From: Halorubrum sp. Boch-26 | Lineage (GTDB): Archaea > Halobacteriota > Halobacteria > Halobacteriales > Haloferacaceae | NCBI RefSeq assembly: GCF_029889805.1 | Contig: NZ_JARANT010000018.1 | Span: 1 to 37,576, forward strand | Reading direction: 5' to 3' | Length of the DNA: 37,576 nucleotides | Part shown: positions 1-8,390 of the stretch, piece by piece | How positions within the stretch are numbered: position 1 is the stretch's first letter | Layout: each line of letters starts with the position of its first letter | Notes under the pieces: generated by a model | Told to the model about the DNA's origin: nothing | Databases searched by the model: none | The model's input: only the letters and a program-made list of their open reading frames with translations | Position numbers and translations under genes: made by a program

Positions 1-69
1 GGCCCCTCGCCCCCTCCCGTAATTAAACCCTCGGCTCGCGGTCGATCCGTCGGCGAAGCGTCGGCGGCG

Positions 70-651
70 TCACCCGACGCTCGACTCGTCGTCCCCCGCT
101 CCGGCGCCGGTTTCCCGGTCGTCGGTGGCGCCGGAGTCACCCTCGGATCTGTCGCCGCCGTTCGGTCCCGGAGTCCCGCCCGCTTCGAGGTCGGCGCCGC
201 CGCCGCCGAGGAGTCGGTCAGCGATCCCGCCGAGAGCCTGGAGCGCCGTGCTGACGTACAGGCCCGCGAGGAACACCAGCCCGGCGACGGCGCGGTCCCC
301 CGAGACCCCCTGCGCCCCGTCGGCCGCACCGGCGCCGCCGTCGAACCCGGTAAACGCGAACGCGAGCAGGTAGACCCCGGCCGCGAGCGGGAGCGCGGCG
401 ACCGTCCGGCTGAACACCTTCAGGCGGTACCGGCCGCTCTCGTCGAACCGCTTCGCGAAGCTCGTGAACGCGTAGACGGTGGCCCCGAGGAAGCCGAACA
501 GGTACACTCCCGGCGGGATCGCGGGGGTAGTGCCGAGGACCGTCGTCGACGAGAGGACGACGGCGACCAGCGTCGCGACGATCAGTCCCCAGTAGAGGAC
601 CCGCCCGATGCGCGAGTCGTACCACGACTCCCGTTCGCTTTCGGTCGCCAT
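70..651 (-). CDS. Small multi-pass membrane protein of unknown function
   Basis: 193 residues. About four hydrophobic segments are visible, at roughly residues 19-37, 48-63, 83-101 and 120-137. They are followed by a soluble tail of about 50 residues rich in Gly, Asp and Glu and of low complexity. No catalytic motif is recognisable and I do not know the family by name. The ATG start is supported by a TATA-like box on the minus strand about 28 bases upstream, which suggests a leaderless transcript. The gene is divergent from the acyl-CoA synthetase gene, and the two promoters lie in a gap of just over 110 bases. Real coding is well supported by composition and promoter placement; function is unknown. 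Confidence 0.75.
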   Translation of the reverse strand: MATESERESWYDSRIGRVLYWGLIVATLVAVVLSSTTVLGTTPAIPPGVYLFGFLGATVYAFTSFAKRFDESGRYRLKVFSRTVAALPLAAGVYLLAFAFTGFDGGAGAADGAQGVSGDRAVAGLVFLAGLYVSTALQALGGIADRLLGGGGADLEAGGTPGPNGGDRSEGDSGATDDRETGAGAGDDESSVG

Positions 652-675
652 GCGCCGCCGTACGTGTCAATGGGT

Positions 676-682
676 CATAAAG
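676..682 (-). promoter_or_regulatory. TATA box for the small membrane protein
   Basis: CTTTATG on the minus strand, centred about 28 bases before the ATG at 651, the spacing expected for a leaderless haloarchaeal transcript. Confidence 0.5.
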
Positions 683-733
683 TGCTCCACTGAGCCGCTT
701 CGCGCGCCGAATGAACTCGAAACTACCCGATCG

Positions 734-740
734 TTTATGC
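734..740 (+). promoter_or_regulatory. TATA box for the acyl-CoA synthetase
   Basis: TTTATGC centred about 27 bases before the ATG at 764. A GGAGG stretch also lies just before that ATG, so either leaderless or Shine-Dalgarno initiation is possible. Confidence 0.45.
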
Positions 741-763
741 TGTTTGGGCGGGTCGGAGGGGGT

Positions 764-2809
764 ATGCACTGGCAGGAGGCGGAACGGGAGTTCGCGGACG
801 ACATCACCGCCCGGGAGGCGCTCCCGCGCACCTTCGAGCGGTCCAGCGAGCGGAACGCCGACCGGACCGCCCAGCGGTACAAAGGCGGTATCTACGACCG
901 ATCGATGGTCACCGAGGGCGCCCTCCCGGCCGCGCCCGACGGCGAGTACGCCGGCGTGACCTACGCCGAGATGCGCGACGTCGTCCGGCGCCTCGCCGCC
1001 GGATTCCGCGAGATCGGCGTCGACGGCGACACCCGGGTCGCCATCTACGCTGAGACGCGGATGGAGTGGGCCCAGACCGACTTCGCGGCGCTGGCCGCGG
1101 GCGCGGTCGTGACGACAGTCTACGCCTCCTCGTCGCCGAGTCAGGTCCGGTACCTACTGGAGGACCCCGGCGCGACCGTCGTCGTCGTCGAGGACCGCGA
1201 CCTCCTCGACGAGGTGATCGCCGTCGCCGACGACCTCTCGCACGATCTCGACGCGGTCGTCTCGTTCGACGACGTGGACGTCGAGGAACTGCAGTTCGAT
1301 AGCGAGACCCTCGGCGCCGACGACGTGTACACGCTCGGCGAGCTCCACGGCCTCGGAGCCGACGCCTTCGACGCGGACGCCTACGAAGGGTGGATCGACG
1401 CGGTCGACGTGGACGACCTCGCCAGTCTCATCTACACCTCGGGAACGACCGGGAAGCCGAAGGGCGTCCGGCTCACGCATGCGAACTTCCGGGAGAACGT
1501 CTCGCAGTGTTACCGCCGGTTCGCTGACCGGCCGGACCGCGACCCCGACGTGCCGGGGATCTCGGCCGAGTCGACGACGCTCTCCTTCCTCCCGCTCGCG
1601 CACGTCTTCGAGCGCATGGCGGGCCACTACATGATGTTCGCGGCGGGCGCGACGGTCGGGTACGCCGAGAGCCCCGACACCCTCCGCGAGGACTTCGGAC
1701 TGGTGCGGCCGACGACGACCACCAGCGTCCCGCGCGTCTACGAGAAGCTGTACGACGCGATCCGCGAACAGGCGAGCGAGTCGCCGGTGAAAGAGCGGAT
1801 CTTCGAGTGGGCGGTCGGCGTCGGGCGCGCCCACCACGAGGCCGACAACCCGGGCCCCCTGCTCGACGCGAAGCGCGCGGCCGCCGACCGACTGGTGTTC
1901 TCGTCGGTCCGGGAGGCGATCGGCGGTAACGTCGACTTCTTCATCTCGGGCGGCGGGTCGCTGTCGGCCGAGCTGTGCGCGCTGTATCACGCGATGGACC
2001 TCCCCATCTTGGAGGGGTACGGGCTCACGGAGACCTCGCCCGTCATCAGCGTCAACCCCCCGGAGGCGCCGAAGGTCGGCACCATCGGTCCGCCGGTCGT
2101 CGACACCGAGATCGCGATCGACGGCACCGTCGTCGGCGAGGAGGTCGCCGACCTCGCGGGCGACGCGGGCGAACTGCTCGTGCGCGGCCCGCAGGTGACC
2201 GACGGCTACTGGAACCGGCCGGAGGCGACCGCGGAGGCGTTCACCGAGCCCGACCGGCTCCCCGAGGACAGCACCCTCGCCGGCACGCCGCCGGAAGAGC
2301 GCGACGGCGACCCGGACGCGCCGTGGTTCCGCACGGGCGACATCGTGCAGCTCCGGCCGGACGGGTACGTCGCGTTCCGCGAGCGCGCGAAGCAGCTGCT
2401 CGTGCTCTCGACCGGAAAGAACGTCGCTCCGGGACCGATCGAAGACCGGTTCGCTGCGAACGAGTTCGTCGAGCAGTGCGTCGTGCTCGGCGACTCGCAG
2501 AAGTTCGTTTCCGCGCTGATCGTCCCGAACTTCGAGCGGCTTGCGGCGTGGGCGGAGGCGCGGGGGATCGACCTCCCCGACGACCGGAGCGGGGTCTGTG
2601 GAGACGACCGGGTCCGTGAACGGATCCAAGAGGAGGTCGACCACGTGAACGAGGAGTTCGAGTCGTACGAGCGTATCAAGCGGTTCAGGCTCGTGGCCGA
2701 GGAGTTCACCGAAGAGAACGACCTTCTCACGCCGACGATGAAAAAGAAGCGACGGAACATCCTCGACCGCTTCGCCGACGAGGTCAAACTGATCTACGAC
2801 GGTGCGTGA
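764..2809 (+). CDS. Long-chain fatty acyl-CoA synthetase (AMP-forming)
   Basis: 681 residues, usual for long-chain acyl-CoA synthetases (FadD15/FAA type). It would activate fatty acids to acyl-AMP and then acyl-CoA with ATP and CoA. The AMP-binding P-loop YTSGTTGKPKGV lies near residues 223-234. The adenylation motif GYGLTET, the hinge-region WFRTGD motif and the C-terminal KNVAPGPIE segment follow in the family's order. The ATG at 764 is chosen over an upstream in-frame start at 608 because a TATA box sits 27 bases before it and GGAGG lies just upstream. The next gene, a histidine kinase, begins at or just after this stop. Haloarchaeal membranes use isoprenoid lipids, so the likely role is fatty acid degradation; that is inference. 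Substrate chain length cannot be read from the sequence. Confidence 0.93.
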   Translation: MHWQEAEREFADDITAREALPRTFERSSERNADRTAQRYKGGIYDRSMVTEGALPAAPDGEYAGVTYAEMRDVVRRLAAGFREIGVDGDTRVAIYAETRMEWAQTDFAALAAGAVVTTVYASSSPSQVRYLLEDPGATVVVVEDRDLLDEVIAVADDLSHDLDAVVSFDDVDVEELQFDSETLGADDVYTLGELHGLGADAFDADAYEGWIDAVDVDDLASLIYTSGTTGKPKGVRLTHANFRENVSQCYRRFADRPDRDPDVPGISAESTTLSFLPLAHVFERMAGHYMMFAAGATVGYAESPDTLREDFGLVRPTTTTSVPRVYEKLYDAIREQASESPVKERIFEWAVGVGRAHHEADNPGPLLDAKRAAADRLVFSSVREAIGGNVDFFISGGGSLSAELCALYHAMDLPILEGYGLTETSPVISVNPPEAPKVGTIGPPVVDTEIAIDGTVVGEEVADLAGDAGELLVRGPQVTDGYWNRPEATAEAFTEPDRLPEDSTLAGTPPEERDGDPDAPWFRTGDIVQLRPDGYVAFRERAKQLLVLSTGKNVAPGPIEDRFAANEFVEQCVVLGDSQKFVSALIVPNFERLAAWAEARGIDLPDDRSGVCGDDRVRERIQEEVDHVNEEFESYERIKRFRLVAEEFTEENDLLTPTMKKKRRNILDRFADEVKLIYDGA

Positions 2810-2839
2810 CGGGCTCAGAACCCGTCGAAACTGAAACGG

Positions 2840-2844
2840 ATATA
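2840..2844 (+). promoter_or_regulatory. TATA box for the first histidine kinase
   Basis: ATATA centred about 27 bases before the ATG at 2869. It supports that start over the GTG at 2806, which overlaps the preceding stop codon. Confidence 0.45.
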
Positions 2845-2868
2845 CGTCGCGGCAGAGTAGATCCGTCG

Positions 2869-3957
2869 ATGTGGTACCGGATCCCCCCTCAGTACGGCTT
2901 CGCCGCTCTGGGAGGGATCTGCGCCGGTCTCGGCGTGGGACACCTAGCGTTCGGTCACTGGGGAATAGGGACGCTGCTCGAGTTCGCGCTGATCCTCTCG
3001 CTCTCGGGAGTTGCCTTTTACACCGCGCGCGACCTCTCCCGGTGGGGTATCTCCCGGTCCGGACGGTGGCGGGCGGTGCGAATCAGCGCGATGGCCGCCC
3101 TCACGTTCACCGCGCTCGCCGCAATCGTCTGGTTCATCTGGCTGCTCGGACACCACGCGTTCAAGCTCTCCTTCCTGCTGACGTTCGCCGCCAGCCTCGG
3201 GGCGGCGGTCGGATCGCGGGCGAGTCTGTACGCGGTGAAAGCCGACGAACAGCTCACCGAGGCACAGGAGCTCGCGACGCTCCTTTCGATCAACGACCGC
3301 GTGTTGCGGCACAACATCCGAAACGAGCTCTCGGTCGCGATCGGTTACCTCGAAGGGATCGGAGAGACGGACGACAGGGCGGAGGTCTCGGAGCGGGCGG
3401 AGATCGTTCGAACCCACTTGGCCGAGCTCGTCGAAACGAGCGATCGAACGCGCCGAATCGCGTCGATCTGGCGGACTGAGGCGCTCCAAGCGTTCGATCT
3501 CGTCACCGTCGTCGAAGACCGGGTAACCCAGTTGACCGCGGAGACGCCCGGGGTCACGATCCGGACGGAGACCCCGGACGACTGCGTCGTTCAGACGCAT
3601 CCGGCGCTCCCGGTCGCGATCGAGGAGGCGCTTCGGAACGCGGTCGAACACAACGACGACGACGTGACGATTACGGTGCGTGTGCGACGGCACGAGGACG
3701 ACGCAACGAGCGTCGTCATCGCGGACACCGGACGGGGGATCCCACAGGTAGAACGACGGGCGCTTCGAAACGCCGAGGAGACGCCGCTCGAACACACCGA
3801 AGGCCTCGGTCTGTGGCTGATGTACTGGGCCGTGACGCGGTCGGGCGGAACAGTCGAGTTCGCCGACAACGATCCGCAGGGGACCGTCGTCCGGATCCGA
3901 CTCCCCGGCCACCGCGAATCGGATAACCCGGGCGGTGCGTCGGACGACGCGGGATAA
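2869..3957 (+). CDS. Membrane-bound sensor histidine kinase
   Basis: 362 residues from this start. Four hydrophobic segments (roughly residues 7-28, 35-51, 72-93 and 99-115) are followed by a dimerisation/phosphoacceptor helix with RVLRHNIRNEL (His148) and a HATPase domain. The N-box is EALRNAVEHND, the G1 box is ADTGRGIP and the G2 region is EGLGLWL. No extracellular sensor domain is visible, so the membrane segments may themselves sense. A GTG at 2806 overlapping the previous stop is the alternative start. The ATG is preferred because a TATA box lies 27 bases upstream and because the alignment with the paralogue at 34732-35796 begins close to it. No response regulator lies beside it, so the target is unknown. 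Confidence 0.88.
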   Translation: MWYRIPPQYGFAALGGICAGLGVGHLAFGHWGIGTLLEFALILSLSGVAFYTARDLSRWGISRSGRWRAVRISAMAALTFTALAAIVWFIWLLGHHAFKLSFLLTFAASLGAAVGSRASLYAVKADEQLTEAQELATLLSINDRVLRHNIRNELSVAIGYLEGIGETDDRAEVSERAEIVRTHLAELVETSDRTRRIASIWRTEALQAFDLVTVVEDRVTQLTAETPGVTIRTETPDDCVVQTHPALPVAIEEALRNAVEHNDDDVTITVRVRRHEDDATSVVIADTGRGIPQVERRALRNAEETPLEHTEGLGLWLMYWAVTRSGGTVEFADNDPQGTVVRIRLPGHRESDNPGGASDDAG

Positions 3958-4075
3958 GGCGGCTCGGAGACAGGCGGTTCGGAACCCCACGGGCCCGATG
4001 ATTCCGGGTGCGTCGGGCGCACGTGTCGCCGGCGCCGCTCGGTGCGGACGGTTCGCCTCGGCACCGCCGGAGTCG

Positions 4076-5413
4076 CTACACCGAGGAGGCCGTCGATTCC
4101 GGAGGGTCGTCGCGTTCGACGGGATCGCCGTCGACCGAATCGCGATCGGTCGCCGCGTCCGCCGCCGTCGGCTCGCCGAACGCGTACACGGTGTTGTGGC
4201 CGGTCACTTCGACCGCTAGGAAGTCGCCCACGTCGACGCCGCGTTCGGCGGCGTTCTGGACGATGATCTGCCGGTACGCGGAGTCGCGGCACTTCACGGA
4301 GTCGCCGGTTCCCTCCTCGACGACGAGCACCTCGAAGGTCTCGCCGACCATCGACTCGTACGCCTCGCCGACGACCGCCATCTTCAGCTCCGACATCGCC
4401 TTCGAGCGCTCCTTCTTGAGGGTCCCGCCGAGCCCCTTCATCTCTGCGGCGTCGGTACCGGGGCGCTTCGAGAACCGGGTGACGTTGATCTTCTCCGGGC
4501 GGACCTCGTCGAGGAGATCCATCGACCGCTCGTGGTCGGCCTCGCTCTCGGTCGGGAAGCCGACGATGAAGTCGGTCGAGAGCGTCCAGTGGTCGAGCCG
4601 GTCGTCGAACGTCTCCACGACCTCCCGGAACTTCTCGACGCGGTGCTGCCGGCGCATGTCTTCGAGCACGTCGTCGGAGCCGGACTGGACCGGCGCGTGG
4701 ATGAAGTCGTACAGCTCCTCGTTCGCGGCGAACACCTCGGCCAACTCCTCGTGGATGCCGTGGATGCCGCCGGGGTTCGCCATGCCGAGCCGGACCCGGA
4801 ACTCGCCGTCGATGTCGCAGATGCGGTCGAGCAGCTCCGGGAGCTTGCGGTCGCCGTTATCCCAGCCGTAGACGCCGGTGTCCTGCCCCGTGACGCGGAT
4901 CTCCTTCGCGCCGGCGTGGACCAGCGCGCGGGCCTTCTCGACGTTCTCCTCGACGGAGGGGGAGTCGACCCGACCCGTCGCGAACTTCGTGATGCAGTAC
5001 GAGCAGTTGCTCATGCAGCCGCGCGCGATGGGCAGGAGGCCGACCACGCCGTCGAGGACCGGCTCGGCGTCGGGCGTGGTCGTCGGGCACTCGCCGTTGA
5101 GCGCGTACGTCGGTACCTCGTCCCAGTGGAGGATCTCGGCGTCGATGCCGGCATCGCGGAACGCGTCGCCCTGCGCGAGCGCCATGCAGCCGGTGACGAC
5201 GAGATCTGCCGTCGTCTCCTGGAGCTCCTCGGCGCGCCGGAGCATGTTCCGTTCCGTCTTCTCGACGACCGTGCAGGTGTTGAGAATGGCGACATCGGCG
5301 TCCTCGGGTTTATCCACCGGGCGATGACCGCCGTCGCGGAGCGCGCGCTCTATCTCCCGGCTCTCACCCCGGTTCGAACTACAGCCGTAGGTTTCGATGT
5401 GATACGTCGCCAT
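4076..5413 (-). CDS. tRNA t6A37 methylthiotransferase (e-MtaB type, MiaB family)
   Basis: 445 residues. Radical-SAM enzyme expected to convert t6A to ms2t6A at position 37 of ANN-decoding tRNAs. The N-terminal methylthiotransferase domain has the three cluster-binding cysteines Cys11 (IETYGCSSN), Cys47 (LNTCTV) and Cys76 (VTGCMA). The radical-SAM CxxxCxxC is Cys133, Cys137 and Cys140 (RGCMSNCSYC). A TRAM-like segment follows near the C-terminus (about residues 365-420), then an acidic tail. The ATG at 5413 directly precedes the conserved ATYHIETYGC start. The reading frame stays open upstream through the tRNA gene, and that part is rejected. The gene lies downstream of tRNA-Ser on the same strand and could share its transcript. 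Confidence 0.93.
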   Translation of the reverse strand: MATYHIETYGCSSNRGESREIERALRDGGHRPVDKPEDADVAILNTCTVVEKTERNMLRRAEELQETTADLVVTGCMALAQGDAFRDAGIDAEILHWDEVPTYALNGECPTTTPDAEPVLDGVVGLLPIARGCMSNCSYCITKFATGRVDSPSVEENVEKARALVHAGAKEIRVTGQDTGVYGWDNGDRKLPELLDRICDIDGEFRVRLGMANPGGIHGIHEELAEVFAANEELYDFIHAPVQSGSDDVLEDMRRQHRVEKFREVVETFDDRLDHWTLSTDFIVGFPTESEADHERSMDLLDEVRPEKINVTRFSKRPGTDAAEMKGLGGTLKKERSKAMSELKMAVVGEAYESMVGETFEVLVVEEGTGDSVKCRDSAYRQIIVQNAAERGVDVGDFLAVEVTGHNTVYAFGEPTAADAATDRDSVDGDPVERDDPPESTASSV

Positions 5414-5480
5414 CGAGTGTGTACGGTAGCTGACGCGCGGCCAAAAGGACGGCGGATCGGGGTCGACTGCGTCGAAGGCG

Positions 5481-5556
5481 GCGGGATTCGAACCGATTCG
5501 AGACGGTCCCCCTCGCCCCGCTCGGGCGCTGCGACTCGTAGGCTTCGAATCCCCGC
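5481..5556 (-). ncRNA. Candidate structured RNA between tRNA-Ser and e-MtaB
   Basis: The flanks form an imperfect inverted repeat: GCGGGATTCGAACC at 5481-5494 against GGCTTCGAATCCCCGC at 5541-5556. Inside it CGAG (5499-5502) can pair with CTCG (5535-5538), and a further CGCCC/GGGCG hairpin lies at about 5514-5527. The outer arms resemble tRNA T-arms, but no complete tRNA can be folded. A run of four T on the minus strand at 5443-5446 follows. It could be a small RNA, a processing element in the tRNA-Ser/e-MtaB transcript, or a relic of a tRNA. Strand is assumed from the neighbours. Caution: TTCGAA is itself palindromic, which inflates the apparent pairing. Confidence 0.35.
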
Positions 5557-5562
5557 ACGAGA

Positions 5563-5591
5563 CGCCCGCGGCGCGGAGTGCGCCGCGGGCG
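5563..5591 (-). terminator. Perfect 12-bp GC hairpin directly 3' of tRNA-Ser
   Basis: CGCCCGCGGCGC at 5563-5574 and GCGCCGCGGGCG at 5580-5591 are perfect complements around a 5-base loop. The hairpin lies 2 bases beyond the 3' end of the tRNA. There is no T-run directly after it, so it may be a processing or stability element rather than a classical archaeal terminator. Confidence 0.45.
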
Positions 5592-5593
5592 TA

Positions 5594-5677
5594 CGGTGGG
5601 AGTGGGATTCGAACCCACGAGGCCTTTCGGCCACCTGCTTTCCAGGCAGGCACGATCGTCCACTCCGTCATCCCACC
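5594..5677 (-). tRNA. tRNA-Ser (anticodon GGA)
   Basis: 84-base class II tRNA. The 7-bp acceptor stem is GGTGGGA with TCCCACC, and the discriminator is G. The anticodon arm CCTGC-CTGGAAA-GCAGG gives anticodon GGA, reading UCC and UCU. The long variable arm GGCCGAAAGGCC is typical of tRNA-Ser. The T-arm is GTGGG-TTCGAAT-CCCAC. CCA is not encoded and no intron is visible. Confidence 0.96.
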
Positions 5678-5756
5678 AGCCGACCTCTCCCGATCGGAGA
5701 ACGGAGCGCGAAAGCGCACTGGGGGCCTCGCCGGTCGACGCGCCGGGAGACTCGCC

Positions 5757-6164
5757 TCAGTTCTCGGCGTCGACGAGCTCGAAGAGGCTCCCCCAGTCTT
5801 CGGTGTCTTCGCTTTCGGGAAGCAGGTCTCGGAGCTGATGGAAGTCCGATTCGGGGACCTGCGACCGGACGACATCCATGACGACCCGGGCGTGATAGGC
5901 CGCGTCGGCCGGGTCCGCTCGCTCGATATCGCTCACCCGATCGACGAACTCCTGCCAGTCGAAGCGCTGACCGTGCTCGTGGACCGCGCCGGTCAGGTAC
6001 CACTTGATCTCGATCGGCAGCGACGCGGCGAGGTCCTCCGCGTTCCCCTCGGGGATCCGCTGGCCGAGCGTCATGAGCGTCGCCCGTATCGCCCGTACCG
6101 TCTCGCCCGTCCCGGGCGTCTCGATCCGGTGCTGGACGTGACCGGTGAATTCGTCGAAGTTCAT
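5757..6164 (-). CDS. DUF2267 family protein
   Basis: 135 residues, all-helical in appearance. The N-terminus MNFDEFTGHVQHR and the following ETVRAIRATLMTLGQRI segment, then LPIEIKWYL, are characteristic of DUF2267 proteins, which are widespread in haloarchaea and bacteria and have no firmly established function. The ATG at 6164 is preferred over an upstream in-frame start at 6200 because the conserved family begins with NFDEF. The gene sits upstream of the tRNA on the same strand and is divergent from the CBS-domain gene. The C-terminus is acidic. Confidence 0.88.
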   Translation of the reverse strand: MNFDEFTGHVQHRIETPGTGETVRAIRATLMTLGQRIPEGNAEDLAASLPIEIKWYLTGAVHEHGQRFDWQEFVDRVSDIERADPADAAYHARVVMDVVRSQVPESDFHQLRDLLPESEDTEDWGSLFELVDAEN

Positions 6165-6382
6165 AGGCGAGCGTACTTCCCGAACGCATGTCAACAGCAC
6201 TGATTGTTCTCACCGCGTGGAAACGGACACGCCGACGCGCCCGGGACCGCCGGTGAACCGCGGTTTGCCGGGTGCCGAGAACGGGCAGCAGGTACTTGTG
6301 ACCGAATGACAGTTATCGAACCGTAGAGAGGGCGGCGTCGGCGGTCGAACAGCCCCTTCCGACAACGCGAAACACCCAACCC

Positions 6383-7606
6383 ATGGAGATCACAGACATC
6401 GTTTCAAGCGAGTACGTGAAGCTGTCTCCCGACACGCCGGTCTCGAAGCTCGTCGGGACGTTCGACGACCCGGCCGTTGCCGGGGTCGTCGTGCACGGAA
6501 CGGAGTTCGAGGGCGTCGTCACGAGGCGGCAGCTCGCGAGCTCACATCATCCGCCGGACGAACGGCTCGACTCGGTGGTCTGGAACGTCCCCCGCGTCAC
6601 GCCCGACGAAGACATCCGGCGGGTTGCTCGGCTCATGATCGACGGGGGCTCGCGCTTGCTCCCCGTGTTCGAGGACGACGAGTTGATCGGGGTGGTCACC
6701 GCCGACGACGTGCTGGAGGGTGTCAAGCCGTTTCTCGACGCCGCCACGGTCGGCGAGGCGTATTCGACCGACGTCATCGCCATCGAACCGGAGTCGAGCG
6801 TCGGTGAGGCGCTCAACGTCTTCCGCGAGAACCGGATTACGCACATCCCGGTCGTCGAGGACGACGCGGCGGTCGGCATCCTGAGCCTCTACGACCTGAT
6901 GGATCTGACGGTGCGGGATTCGGCCCGGAGTCAGGGCGGAGACGCGGGCGATCCGCAGGCGGACACCGACGGCGCGGCCGTCGGCGACGGGCGCACGCGC
7001 CGGGGCGGCTTCGGGGCCCGAGAAGGGGAACTGGCGCGAGTCATCGATCTCCCGGTTCGAGACGTCATGGTTTCGCCGGTGCGAACGATCTCGCCCGACC
7101 GGACGCTCGAAGCCGCCGTGGAGGAGCTGTTCGAGATGGGCGGATCGTCGCTGGTCGTCGAGCGGGACGGTGAGTTGGCGGGGATCGTCACGAAAACGGA
7201 TATTCTCGACTCGCTGACGTGGGAGACCGACGAGACTCGCGCCGTCCAAGTGTACAATTCGGACCTCCTCGACGACGTGGAGTACGACGAGATCGTGGAG
7301 ATGATCGAGAAGTTCGACGACAGGGACCACGGGATGGACATCCTCGACGCGAAGGTGCACCTCCACGAACACGACGAGAGGCTCCGGGGCACTCCCCTGT
7401 TGCTCGCCCGGGTCCGGCTCTACACGAACCGGGGCCTGTACATCGCTTCGGGGGAGGGGTACGGAGCGAGCCACGCGCTCAACGAGGCACGGGACGTTCT
7501 CGAGCGCCAGATCCGCGATAGAAAGACGCACGGACGGAGCAAGAAGCCCCGAAACGAGGAGTTCTGGGAGAAGCGCTTCGGCTGGATACTCGAAGGCGAG
7601 GAGTGA
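6383..7606 (+). CDS. Four-CBS-domain protein with a hibernation-factor-like C-terminus
   Basis: 407 residues. Four CBS repeats are visible, at about residues 1-55, 64-115, 123-178 and 222-280. Each ends in a pattern like LIGVVTADDV or LAGIVTKTDIL. CBS pairs usually bind adenine nucleotides and act as energy sensors. A low-complexity linker lies at residues 181-215. The C-terminal segment (about 287-383) has a pattern of LDAKVHLHEHDERLRG, then VRLYTNRGLYIASGEGYG, then a helix ALNEARDVLERQIRDRK. This resembles the fold of HPF/RaiA ribosome hibernation factors. The tail is basic and aromatic. CBS assignment is firm; the hibernation-factor resemblance is my reading of the pattern. The upstream 200 bases show no convincing TATA box. 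Confidence 0.85.
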   Translation: MEITDIVSSEYVKLSPDTPVSKLVGTFDDPAVAGVVVHGTEFEGVVTRRQLASSHHPPDERLDSVVWNVPRVTPDEDIRRVARLMIDGGSRLLPVFEDDELIGVVTADDVLEGVKPFLDAATVGEAYSTDVIAIEPESSVGEALNVFRENRITHIPVVEDDAAVGILSLYDLMDLTVRDSARSQGGDAGDPQADTDGAAVGDGRTRRGGFGAREGELARVIDLPVRDVMVSPVRTISPDRTLEAAVEELFEMGGSSLVVERDGELAGIVTKTDILDSLTWETDETRAVQVYNSDLLDDVEYDEIVEMIEKFDDRDHGMDILDAKVHLHEHDERLRGTPLLLARVRLYTNRGLYIASGEGYGASHALNEARDVLERQIRDRKTHGRSKKPRNEEFWEKRFGWILEGEE

Positions 7607-7685
7607 TCGGCCCGGCGCCGCTCTGAGCGCGGGGCCCCCGTCGCGACCGAATCCGCCGACGGGGGTGCGAACCGGAACCGGTGTG

Positions 7686-8357
7686 CTACCGCGTCGTTTC
7701 GCAGATCGCCACCCCCGAGGAGGCGCCGATCCGGGTCGCCCCCGCGGTCACCATTTCGAGCGCCTCGTCGAAGGTAGAGATCCCGCCCGACGCCTTGATC
7801 TCGGTGTCCGAACTGACCGCTTCTCGGATCGCCGCTACCTCCTCGGTATCCGTCGGCCCGTCGTACCCGACGGCCGTCTTGACGAAGTCCGCGCCGCCCG
7901 CTTCGACGAGTTCGGCGGCCCGCCGTATCTCCGGTGACGTCAGGGCGGGGGATTCGATGATGCACTTCAGCGTCTTCTCGCCGACCGCGTCTTTGACCGC
8001 CTCGACGTCGTCGACGACGGACTCGTGATCGCCGTTCGCGAACGCCGTTCTGTTCATGACCATGTCGAACTCGTCGACGTGCTCGAGAAGCGCTCCGACC
8101 TCGTCTCGTTTGGCCGTCGAGTTCTGTATTCCGTACGGGAACCCGATCACCGCGACGACGTTCGCGTCGCCGGCGAGCAGTTCGCTCGCGAGCGCCGCGT
8201 GGTACGGAACGACGACGGCCGAACGGAACCCGTAGTCGAGAACCTCCTCACAGAGGGTTCGGATCGCTGCTTCGGTCGCGGTCGGGTCGACGTTGGTGTG
8301 ATCGATGATCGACGCGATTCGTTCCGGATCGTCTCGGAGGGTGCGCTCCAGGGACAT
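7686..8357 (-). CDS. deoC: Deoxyribose-phosphate aldolase
   Basis: 223 residues, normal for the short archaeal DeoC. It catalyses reversible cleavage of 2-deoxyribose 5-phosphate to glyceraldehyde 3-phosphate and acetaldehyde in nucleoside breakdown. Key residues are visible: the Schiff-base lysine Lys160 in DFVKTAVGY, Lys188 in EIKASGGI, and Asp98 in EFDMVMNR. The start codon has a TATA-like box 28 bases upstream on the minus strand, so the transcript is probably leaderless. It is convergent with the CBS gene. Confidence 0.95.
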   Translation of the reverse strand: MSLERTLRDDPERIASIIDHTNVDPTATEAAIRTLCEEVLDYGFRSAVVVPYHAALASELLAGDANVVAVIGFPYGIQNSTAKRDEVGALLEHVDEFDMVMNRTAFANGDHESVVDDVEAVKDAVGEKTLKCIIESPALTSPEIRRAAELVEAGGADFVKTAVGYDGPTDTEEVAAIREAVSSDTEIKASGGISTFDEALEMVTAGATRIGASSGVAICETTR

Positions 8358-8380
8358 GCCTCACGCTACTGCACGAAGCG

Positions 8381-8390
8381 GTAAATACGT
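8381..8390 (-). promoter_or_regulatory. TATA box for deoC
   Basis: ACGTATTTAC on the minus strand, centred 28 bases before the deoC ATG. Confidence 0.5.

Noticed and set aside
5481-5556. A second tRNA gene
   Set aside because: T-arm-like motifs are present at both ends, but no acceptor, D or anticodon arms can be folded, so it is kept only as a candidate structured RNA.
5414-5875. N-terminal extension of the e-MtaB reading frame by 154 residues
   Set aside because: It runs through the tRNA-Ser gene and has no family similarity; the conserved start ATYHIETYGC sits directly after the ATG at 5413.
4532-5881. Long plus-strand open frame opposite e-MtaB
   Set aside because: It is a mirror frame caused by high GC and codon bias; it covers the tRNA and shows no domain.
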